From Auricularia sp. M13 (lineage: Eukaryota; Basidiomycota; Agaricomycetes; Auriculariales; Auriculariaceae), in the NCBI GenBank assembly GCA_037042915.1, contig CM073193.1, forward strand, positions 3,038,001 to 3,102,000: a DNA stretch of 64,000 nucleotides, read 5' to 3'. This document shows, piece after piece, positions 1 through 10,000 of this stretch (positions are counted from its first letter, which is position 1; every line of letters begins with the position of its first letter). Under the pieces are notes generated by a model, which saw nothing but the letters and a program-made list of their open reading frames with translations, ran no database searches and had not been told where the DNA came from. The position numbers and the translations under genes were made by a program.

Positions 1-801
1 CCACAATGCTTATCACTGACCTCACGTGCCAGGCGTCGCGAACCGTACATAGCCTACGTATGTTGCTATGTAATTCGACGAAAAGCAGAAAAGATATCCA
101 TCCAACGCCATAGAGCTTATTCAAATTTGTTTCATATGTAACGTACTTGTACCGCATATGTATCATACAGCGCATCAAGTACATAGGAGCGGGGAGCGAG
201 GGATACGCGGCAAGTCGGCGAGCGGAAACAGAGGCAAATGCTAGACTATCAAACAACACACAGCAGCAACAGCAGCAGATACAACGGCGAGCCGGTGGAG
301 GGACGACAAAGCTGGGCGGCGGGCGGCATAGTGCAGCAACACGCACCGAAGACTCGAGCATCCCCCCACCATGAACCCGTCCATCTGCGCGCGACCCGAA
401 GTTCGATGAATACCGGAGATCTCCGAGGAGGTGCGTCCGATCCTCAAGGCAGGGGAGACCAGAGAGACAGGAAGAGACGGTGGATAGAGAGGATAAGAGA
501 ATGGTGGGAACTTCGTGTGCTGTTCTCCGTCGCAAGAAAGTAACAACGACCGTCCGTGTTGGCGAGGGCGCGAGCAGTCCGACCCCATCAACGCCTCCGC
601 GCTCCAGGCGGCTACTGTACAGAGAAGGATCTCCCTGAGCGATACGACTAGACGTGATTGCAGCCATCGTGGAGGGAAACGTCGTGAGAGACCGTAGCCG
701 CCCGGAAGCACCAGCACGGCGGATGAGCCGCCGGGGCTCAATAACCGAAAGCGCGCCCTCCGCCACCGACGACTGTCGCTGAGACTGAGCGTCAGTCTGT
801 G
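1..801. other. Intergenic / 3' flank, no gene recognised
   Basis: The stretch downstream of the bZIP gene holds only short overlapping open frames on both strands, rich in Ser, Arg and Gln, with no family motif and no convincing splice chain. It includes a CAG/CAA-rich patch near 255-285. I see nothing supportable beyond a probable 3' UTR for the gene ending at 802. Confidence 0.5.
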
Positions 802-2216
802 TCACTGGATGCCTCGTCGTGCCCGCAATGCGGCGCAGAGGGTCGTAATGCACGCACCTTGAACACTACCGGGCGGCGCTGTGACGACACCCTGGGCATT
901 AATAAGCGCAGTGAGGCGATTGATCTCCTCTGAGGACTTGAGCAATTGCGCGTTGAGGCGTTCGTTTTCAGATGTAAGAAACTCGACCTTCGCCTGCAGC
1001 TGCTGCAACCATGCCTTCTTGCGCTGTCGACATTTGAGTGCAGCTGCAGATCGTGTGAGACATCCTTGCCCAAGTGCGAGGCCACAGCATGCTGACCTTG
1101 TCGGTTGCGCTCGAGAAAGTTGCGTCGCTTCTCCTCCTCGGTCTCGGGTTTCTTGTTCTTCTGGTTGCCGGCAGGGCTCGCGCCCTCCTGCATGGTGTCT
1201 GAGTCGAGTCCATCGTCCTCCTCGTCCGATGTGCTTTCGGCCCGCTTGCCGCGCTTCGATTTAGGAGCCGACGCGGCGGCTCGTGGTTTTTTGCTTGGGT
1301 TGCGGGTAGGTGCGGCGGGTGCGGCGGCGGGCGGTGGCGGGTCGGTGGTCTTGCGTTTGGGTGCGCGTCGCGGTGCGGTGGTGGTGCTGCCGTTCATGGT
1401 CGCTACTTCTGAAGGTACTGCTGAACTGGCGCGCTGTGCCTCTTCCCGTTTGGCGAGCTCCTGGTGTGCCTGACTGAGCAAGAACAGGCCATTGACCTGT
1501 GACTGTGAGTCCGAGGTGGAGCCATTGGCAGCTGAGTAAGAGCCTTCGGTCCTTGCATAGGACGAGTAGTTCTGGGGGATCGCCGTATGGTTGAGCACGC
1601 CTGTGATGGCCGAGAGCGTGTTGGGCGTGATGGTCGCGGCCGTCCCGGCGGCGAGGGTGGCTGCAGTCGTCGAGTTGGAGACCATTGCCAGGAAAGCGGC
1701 CGTGTTGGGTGAGGGCGGCGGGAACGAGACAGGGCCTGCGACGAGCGGCGTGAGACCGGTGGACGGCGTAAGACCCGTGCGGCCGAAGCTGCTGGCGTCG
1801 AAGCCAAGCGCGAGCGACGTTGAGGACGAGTTCTGGGGGCCGGCGAGCATGGCAGGCGAGAGCGGGCCAGAACGCAGGGAGCCGAGGTCGGTGGCAGACA
1901 TGCCCCAGGCATAAGCATCGCCGGAGGGGGACGCAATCGACGCCAGCGGCGGCAGCATGGGCTTCGGGGTCTCGCCGTTGAGCTTGGACGGCGGCGACGG
2001 TGCGGCATCATTTTGCTTTGGGCGCGTCGTTGAGGAGACCGACGAGGAGGAGACGTCCGAGGGCGCGCGGGTCGACGAGAACGACTGCTCGAACGGGTTC
2101 GGCTCGAGGTCAAAATTTGAGCGCAGCGGCGGACGCTGGGGCGGCGGCGGGCCAGACGGCGGCGGCGGCGGCGCGGGCTTGGACTTCCTGTCGTCGGACT
2201 CGGCGCTTGCAGCCAT
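802..2216 (-). CDS. ATF/CREB-family bZIP transcription factor
   Basis: Two exons: 2216-1097 and 1043-802, with a 53-bp intron (GTCAGC...CTGCAG) that falls inside the basic region. Joining them gives the bZIP core RNRQAALKCRQRKKAWLQQL, followed by a leucine zipper with regular Leu spacing (VEFL, ERLNAQLL, INRLTALI). The basic region matches the ATF/CREB type (Atf1, Atf21), nuclear stress-responsive activators that are often downstream of a Hog1/Sty1 MAP kinase; that pathway link is family knowledge. The N-terminal 370 residues are Pro/Ser/Thr-rich, and a Lys/Arg-rich segment before the bZIP may be a nuclear localisation signal. The protein is about 450 residues. The start is the first ATG of the frame (MAASAESDD). 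Without splicing the frame runs past the basic region into nonsense, so the intron is needed. Family call is strong; the exact orthologue is not decided. Confidence 0.88.
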
Positions 2217-2500
2217 GGGGCGGGGCGTGTGCGTGCGGTGACGTCGGGGCGGCCTTGAGACACGATGACCTCAGTGGTCTGCCCACAGCGGGGAATGAAG
2301 AGAAGATGACGAAAGGCAACCTGCTCGCGGCAAACACCGTAAATGACGTTGCTGCCCGTTTGCCCCCGACAGCCCTTTCTCACGCTGCCGCCGCCCGTAC
2401 AGTAGTAGCATGCTACCTGCGTTGTCTGTTTCCGTCTATGTACATACTGTTAACACGCAGCCCGTTGCAATAGTACAACCGCGCCCGCCCCGCCCGCCGC

Positions 2501-4401
2501 TCACAGCTGCTTCGCCGCCATGAGCGCACACAATGCGGCTGAATGACCAAAGTAATCAACACGTGTCGTGCATCAGCCAGACCCTGAGCAATATACTCAC
2601 CTCCCACTCCGCTGCCGTCCTTCGCAAGCCCGATCTCGACCTTGCGCTCGACGGCCTCGCCCACCAGCGCCCGCAGCGAATCCCGCAACCGCGTCTCGAA
2701 GCCCGGGTAAAATTCGACCATGCTGGAGTGTGGAGCATCAGTCATTTCGGCCGTCCCGGCTCCTGTCTCGCATGCCACACGCACCTGCCGTCCACTCCGA
2801 CATGGATCACCGCCGGAGACTTGATGGGCTCCGCCGGGCTCTCGTGACCCTGCAATTGGGCGTGCCGCGTCTGCACCAGGACCGCCGCCACCGCGCATCC
2901 GCTCAGCTTCGCTGCGCGCGTCGCCACCATCTCCGTCGCCCAGCGCACAATCCACGCGTCCACGGCGCTTATCTTCTCCACGGGCAAGTCGAATCCAGCA
3001 GAGATCGCCTTCTTGACGTCGTTCAACGTCTTGGCGCTCTCCACATCCGACATGACGGCCGTGTCGATGCCGTAGTGCTTGTTGAGCGCGGGCGACGACT
3101 CGCCCTGGAATAGAACCGGCGGCGAGTGGTCGATGAGCGAGAGCAGCAAGTTGCGCAGAATCTCGCCCTGGTACATGCCCGAAATAAACTTCTCGAACGC
3201 CTGCTTCTTGACATTGATAGACTCGCGGTCCAACTTGTTATCAAACGGCGTCGACGGAAGCACAGACCGCTGCGATGCGGAATGAGTATGCGTTACGTCT
3301 CGAACCATTGCGCATCGTACGGTATTGTTGAAGGCGCCCCATTCGCAGTTGACGACCATCTGGCCGCCCTTGGCGGCCTCAGGGTGGTTGGCCATCTTGG
3401 GGATGCGGGCCAGGTCCTCGACATAGGCGCCGTTGGTGCCAGTACCGAATATTGCACCCAGCAGGCAGTCTCCACCGGTGTAAGCGCGCGTCATGAGCGT
3501 CCCGACGGTCTGCACGGCCGCATTTTAGACAAACACGAGTCCAGAGCGCGCAGAGCAAATTCGGGCAGCGTACGTCGTTCACAATCGCGACACACTTGAC
3601 GTGCATGTTGCGCCTGTCGAACGCATCCTGCAGAAGCTTGCCGACATCCTGGTCGATGGCATTCTTGGCGGAGAAGCCCTTGGTCCACGTCAAGAGCTTG
3701 CCGCTGGCCAATGCGGTCTGCTCGACAGGGAAACTGAACGTAAAGCCCAGGTTGAGATCCTCGTCCGTGTTGCCTGTGGGCGGGCTCGCGCTGTTACGTT
3801 CTGTGAGGAATGCATCGACGGAGTCGGCCATGTAGTCTGTGTGGCGCCGGTGCTTAGCGCGGCCGCGGGCCCGCTGCGGTCACGGCACACGCACTGAACA
3901 GGGCAACGGCCTCGCCGGTCTTGAGCGTGTCCGAGACCTTGTACTTTTGCTGGCGCAGCTCGAACTTGTGGTTGCCGAGCAGCTTGACCTCGCAGACGCG
4001 GCTGAGTGCGGTAAGCAGTGGGCCCTTGCGGCGCCGCAGCGAGCGGGCGCTCACAGGTTGGTGCCGCCCAGGTCGAGGGCGAGGAACGTGCTGTGCGCGG
4101 ACGGTCAGATGGGCTGCGATGCGGCGTACAGCGCTGCATAGACGCACCCGACTTCCTTGCCGTTGGGCACGCCGGTGACGTAGGTGGGGATCATGGCCAT
4201 GGGCTCGCCGTACTTGCTCAGCCCGAGCTCAAAGTCCTTCAGGAACGTGCGCGTAATCTCGCGCAGCTTGTCGTCCGTCAACTTGAAGCCCGGCGCGATC
4301 GCCTCCAGCGCCTTGCGCGTATGGTCCGTCAGCTGGCAAGGCGTGTGGATCGAGCAGCGCAGCGCCTCGGCGGTCTCGAGCGGTGCGGGAACGGGGCTCA
4401 T
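2501..4401 (-). CDS. HXK1: Hexokinase
   Basis: Phosphorylates glucose and related hexoses with ATP in the cytosol, the first step of glycolysis. Eight exons: 4401-4148, 4090-4055, 4001-3895, 3836-3574, 3509-3321, 3269-2785, 2722-2601 and 2538-2501. They sum to 1494 nt and 497 residues, the usual fungal hexokinase length. Visible motifs in order: TYVTGVPNGKE, the phosphate-binding FLALDLGGTNLR (carried almost entirely by the 36-nt second exon), WTKGFSA in the sugar-binding region, IVNDTVGTLM with the catalytic Asp, GAIFGTGTNGAYVE, NCEWGAF, and the C-terminal GSGVGAALCALM adenosine-site segment. The fifth intron (3320-3270, 51 bp) is a multiple of three without a stop, so an unspliced reading would add 17 residues. 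Some fungal hexokinases also act in glucose repression; nothing here decides that. Confidence 0.95.
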
Positions 4402-4934
4402 GTTGGCGGTGGGTGTGAGTAGGGAGTGGGATGAAGATGGTAGTCAGACGTTGACAGGTGTGCGCTTTAAGATCAACCAAGTGGCTGCCAACGGTGCAAG
4501 TGACGGGCGCTTAAGTATACAGCATCCGCCCTCAACGGGTCACGCGCCCGAATGCGATGCCAGGGCATCGATGTCGCGCCCTGCTCGAGAGCGACTGGCC
4601 GATTCGTCTCGACCGTGATAAACTGATCTCATGTGCCCACCATATGGTGATTAATTGTGCTGCCGTATTCTCTCAGCCTCCTTATGGCATGCTCAAACGA
4701 CAGCCACAGAAAGAGTCCCAACGTCCTCACCGACATCGATCACCGGCTCGATTTCTACGTGTGGAGAAATCAATCATGGCCCGATACACATGGAACTAAC
4801 CCCACACAGCTGTGTTCAAATCATTGATTGCTTTGGATTGTTCGCATTTGTTCAACGATAATGTACATATATGCAGTAGCGTCAAGCTGCCTTTTGAATC
4901 CCCCGAATAAACGTAGACCCAACGTAGACCAGCA
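4402..4934. other. Intergenic, hexokinase promoter side
   Basis: This 533-bp stretch lies between the hexokinase start and the stop of the membrane-protein gene, both on the minus strand. It should hold the hexokinase promoter and 5' UTR and the 3' UTR of the upstream gene. I saw no coding frame and no motif strong enough to name. Confidence 0.5.
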
Positions 4935-6616
4935 TCACGACCGCGTCTCCTCCGCCCCAGCCTCCAAATCCATGTGCTCTTTGGTGGGGGTGATGGGCGT
5001 GCCACTGCGGTAAGACCCGGCCTCAAGGTCTTCCTGCACGCGGACAGCGAGAGCGAGCTCGTCTCTGCACAGATATGTAATCAGCTTCTTCCTCACTGGC
5101 GCCGTCGAGTTGAGCGGGGACTTGCCTTGTGAGCGTATCCATCGTGATAGCCGTCTGGCCACCCGCAAACTTAGCAAGAGTGTGGCGATTCCGAGGCGAG
5201 TTGATATGGTCATTGCGCCCTGCGCCCCCATTCGCGCGAGAAGAGGTCGCGCCAAATGTGGATGCACCTGGCTGGTCGTATAGCTGTATAAGACGAACCA
5301 CGGCGCGCGTCGCGGCGATTGTACTGAGAGTTTGTCAGACAATCTGTCCCTAAACCATCTAGATCAGACTCACGAAACAGCTGCGGCCGGGATGGTCGCA
5401 ATGCTGAGCGACAAGTTGGTCAGTCTTGATGAATAGGATTTTCCTTTCCCCTCACATATTCATCACAGCTAAGAAGGATGTCAGGCGGGATTCATATCCG
5501 AAGGGTAGGGCAGCGTACGGTTCAAGTCGAGGACGTTCAGTATAGCAGCTACGGCGTTCGCAGCGAAAGTGACCGTGAAGAATATGATGCCATCGTAGAA
5601 AAGGAGCTTCCACAGCGTCGAACGCGTCGACGACAGGAGCAAGCCGACTGTGCTGAGAACGAGGATGACAAAATCGAAGCCCATGGCTTCAAAGCAATTA
5701 GCATATGGCGGATGTGGAGCTCCAGCGCGACTTACTGTAGAAATACATCAGATTGATAAATAAGGCGGATGTTCCAGAGACATTGCACGAGTTGATCTCA
5801 GGGTACCACGCTGCTTTGACGGTGACGATGCCGTGGTATAGAAGACCCCATTGCGCGAGCGACAGGATCACGAGCGGGATGGTGACTGAGAGTCTCTGCT
5901 TCCATATTGCAATGCTGAGGATGGATGAGCCGTGAAATCGCACGCGAAAAGCAAAAAGGGCGTACGTGCGGAACATCAGGCAAGTCGATGATGCTGCAAC
6001 TGCCGTATTGCCCGCCCACTGCCAACGCGTCAATGCTTTGTCGCACAGAGATACACTGGCTGGACTCACTTGACCGAAGCTAATGACCGCCTGTGTAAAC
6101 CATCTCAGTCAGATTGCAGAGCGTGGCAGTCTCGGACACTAACCTGGCAGTCGATCTTCGTGGCTAAGTTAGCATTTCCACGACCCTGGTGCGCCGATAG
6201 ACACATACCTCTGATCTGACCGAAACGATTACAATGCTGTCGTCGTCGATGTGTCAGTAAAGCTCTTTCCCTGAGAAACGTGCGCCCTACACTGCAATAA
6301 GTGCCATCACCATGCAGTAGCGCGCTGCAAAATAGAAGGTCTATCGCAGTTGAAGAGGGGAGTATTAGACCGCGTCCATAACGAAGCCAAATAGGACTGA
6401 CTAGTGCCCACCGAAACCGTCTGCGGCCCATAAACACGTCGAAGTCAAATTGCGACGTCGTTATCACCTCCCAGGTGTAGAGACCGAAGATAACGAAAAT
6501 GAGCTTCATGAGAACGTCTGCGATTCTTTCGAGTCAGCGCCAGCAGTCGCGTCGCACAAAAAGAGCGATGTACCCGCATCGCGCAGGATCTCCTCGAAAC
6601 TCGACCAGTCCGGCAT
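4935..6616 (-). CDS. Orphan multi-pass membrane protein (receptor-like, Agaricomycete family)
   Basis: A gene of about nine exons starting MPDWSSFEEILRDA at 6616 and ending at 4935. Spliced exons give a run of hydrophobic segments: LIFVIFGLYTWEV, FYFAARYCMVMALIAV, a segment around WAGNTAVAASSTCLMFRT, VILSLAQWGLLYHG, FDFVILVLSTVGLLL and TVTFAANAVAAILNV. The pattern (roughly seven helices, an early WExxTTxxFDxDV block, a GRRRFRWAL loop, hydrophilic tail) fits a large family of uncharacterised membrane proteins I recognise from Agaricomycetes. They are often compared with GPCRs, but no ligand or signalling role is established. The intron at 5125-5065 needs a GC donor (ACAAG|GCAAGT) to keep frame. 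The retrotransposon tail ends only about 130 bp upstream of the ATG, so its insertion may have changed this promoter. Some inner exon limits are approximate. Confidence 0.75.
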
Positions 6617-6749
6617 TGTTGGGAGAGCGTCACCGGTATGCGTCGAGCTCGAGTTGCGAAGGGGGGTAGCGATGCTGCATCTGTCTGTCAGGCATTTTAA
6701 ATCTTCAATGGCGAATGCCCATTTGGGGATGGTGCTAATGGCGTACCAG

Positions 6750-6773
6750 GTAGTAGTAGTAGTAGTAGTAGTA
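6750..6773 (-). repeat. (TAC)8 microsatellite tail of the retrotransposon
   Basis: Eight perfect GTA units on the plus strand, which are (TAC)8 when read in the direction of the retroelement ORF. The tract lies 228 bp after the ORF stop, where a non-LTR element of the I/Tad-like type would end. Short simple-repeat tails in place of poly(A) are known for several such clades. I take it as the 3' terminus of the element. Confidence 0.7.
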
Positions 6774-7000
6774 AATTTCCGGCGCCTCCGTCAGGATTAC
6801 CGGCTTCCCGTACAGACTCTCTAGTGTATTTTATCACGGCACAGAGGATCTCGTCTGTTACGGAGGAGAGTTATCGAAAGAGCGATCCGAAGTTCCCACG
6901 AAAGAGACCAACTTATCTCTAACCAGGATTGAACTGTTCACGCCATCCCGAGCTCCCCATGCTATAATAGCAATTAAATGAATATGAATTGGCCCTGCAG

Positions 7001-10000
7001 TCAGGGATACAATATAAGTGCAGCATCAAACAGTCCCAAGACTTTGTGTACAAAACAGGCCAGCACAGAAGCTCTGTCGACATCCCGTATCATGAACTGG
7101 ATCAGACCCACACGGCCCCCATTCTCCAGTGCAACAGTGCAGTCCTCTTCGATGCCCAAGCGTCGTACCTCGCGTGTGAATTCGTCGCGCGCGCCTCCGA
7201 TGCCGGGGCAATCCTTGCACTCAAACAGCGCGTGAATCTCGTCCTCTACCTGAATGCGGCAGAACCTGCAGCGCCTGTTCTTTCGCTCGACCTTGGTAAG
7301 CGAACGAGTATCATAACGCAGGATCTCTACGGCCAGGTTGTGATTTGACAGCAGCAGTCTCGTCAGAGAGCGGCGGTGATTCTTGATTTTGACACGTAGG
7401 TACGCGCGCAATTCGATCGCCAAGCCCTGACGGCCTTCCCGACCAGATGTGTTCGGCGCGCGCAGCAAGGAGAGCTTCGCATTATCTGCAAACTCCGCAT
7501 GTATGCTGCGCAGTACCGTGCGCCGGATGTCATCCCTGAGCCCGGCCACCGCTTCATCTGCAAGAAAGTACCCGCTAGGCAAATGCACATTGAGTTTCTT
7601 GAGTGCAAGCTGCAAGTCCCCGAACCATGAGAGGTAACCAAGTCCTGCGAGTGCTATAGAGTCTTCTAACGCACAAGCAACCAGGGCACCCTTTGGTCGT
7701 GATCTGCAGTATTCGAGGAATCGGACCGCCAAGTCTGCTCGTCGGGCGCGCACCGGCCAGAGGCCCGTTTCTGAGAATAACGGGACTACACATGAGCGGG
7801 AGCCGAGGCCAAGCACTCTGCGCAGATACTTGATCTGCACGTCCTCGAGAGCATGCACGTGAGCGTCCACAGCGTCCGGAGAGATGTCTGCACCGGCTAT
7901 GAGGTGAGGGTCGACCCGAGCACGGTAAATCTTGAGGGCCACGTCTACCGGCAGGGTACCAGTGAGGCCCTCCACCGCAAAGCACAATGATGAGGACTTA
8001 GCCGCTTTCTTTGCCTGCTCTTCGTAGTGTGTGCGGAGCAGCCTCTGATTTTCTGACGTGAGGTTGACGCCAACGTACTTAGCGGCGGTCGAGAGCGGGA
8101 TGTGTCTGCCGTTCGTGTGCAGGAAAACATCAGCTGCTCCCGATGCTCCTGTGGCCAGAGCCCATGTCTTGTCAACGTTGACGGAGACAAAAGACTTTGC
8201 AGCCCAGGCCTGAAGACTGTCGATGTGCGCCATCAACCCCTCCGACGTCGTCGACATGAGCAGAACATCGTCAGCATGTTCCAAATGCGATATTGCTCTT
8301 CCCGCGAGCTTGATGTCGTCCACACAGTCCGGCAGGGAGAAGTCGGCGAAGAACACGTTCCACATCATCGGGGACGCTGGGTCGCCAATAAGCACGCCAA
8401 TGTCGGACGAGAACGCGTCAGAGAAGCGTCCGCCCGCACGAACAATGTAGGACATGTTGTCGTAGATATGACGATACAGGTCGAAAATCGGGCCCTGCAT
8501 GCCCATGTGCTGGAGTTTGAGCCACAGCAGTGGCCTATCCACCGATGGAAAAGCGTTCGTCAGGTCCACAGAGGCAACATAGAGCGTCTTGCCCATTGCC
8601 TTAGCGCGTTCAGCTGCACATCGGAGGATGAAGACATTGTTGTTGGTCCGGTAAGAGGGCCTGAAGCCGTTCTGCGTATCTGGCAAGATCTTACGCGCTT
8701 CAGCCCATTCCCGAACTCGTTTGTCTATAAGAAGCGTGAGCATCTTCAGTAGAACACACTCGAGGCCGATGGTGCGGTAGCTTTCCGGCAGGTCCGCCGG
8801 CTTCCCTTTCTTCAGCACGCCGGCCAGAAGCGTAATCAGCCAGCGACCCGGGACTGATGTCGAGTATAGGGCACGATTGAACAGATCCACGAGCACCTCG
8901 TTCGGTATCTTCAGCGCTGTGTCGTATGCCTCTTCATCCCAGCCTGTAGCACTGTCCGACGATTTGTGCTGTAACGTTGCCTTCAGGTCGGCCACGTCGT
9001 CCACCGTCCATCTCCTGCTGAAGAACTTCTCCGGGGTCCGGTCGACAGTATGCCTGGGCAGCAAGGCGGCCAGAGCGTTCACTAGGCGTCTGTGAGCCAG
9101 AAGCTCATCAGGTCCGGCAAACGGTGCAGAATTCATTCGCGGTACGAAGGCATGCCTCAGCTGAACGCAGTCCACACTGTTCGGCCGGCGAGTCGCGTCT
9201 GAGTACCTGCGGTATATCCTCCAGAACTCGCCCTCGTTCTTTGCATTCACCAGGGCATCGCGGTATGTGCGCTTCGCATCCTTGATCCTTTGGCGGCGAC
9301 GCTGGACCTTGTTCTGACGCTCCTTTGGGACTGCAGGCGGCACAGAGTTCAGCGCAGCGTCCCCATCGACCGCATCTGCACGTCGTGCGAAGTCTGGCAT
9401 GTCCGCCGTAACCTTAGGAATGCTGAGTGGCACTCCCGGTGGGACATTCACCTGACCCTCAAGATCTACGGCACTCGCGTCCAGCGCGTCTTCTTCTGGC
9501 TTATCCGCTCCCGACTTCGCCAAGGCATCGGCGGCCTCGTTCCCGACGTTGCCATCATGCGACTTGACCCAGGTGAACCTCGTCGGACAAGGGCGGGCTG
9601 CTATCAGTCGGACGACGTTTCGAATGATGTCGTTATTGGCGCGACCCTTCCATCCCGTCTGTGCGTGTTTCCCTGCCCAGATGGCCAACGTGCTTATAGC
9701 GTATGTTGAATCCGAGTAGACTCTCAGCGACTTGTTGGGGTCGGCCTGAGCGATGGCAGCCGCTACTGCTGTCAGCTCAGCTCGGCCATTGCGCTGCGAG
9801 CCAGCAACGCGTATAGCCCTGTTTCTATCTGAGCGTAGGCCCCAATACACTCCAGCGCCAGCGCGCGCATCCTTCGACGATCCAATTGCCGAGCCGTCTG
9901 TCCATACTCTGACTTCTGGCGTATCATGCAAAGCTGGACCATATAGGTCATTCAGAGCCTCTTCGTCTGACCTTGCAGCATGCACAGCGTCGTCGAGAAT

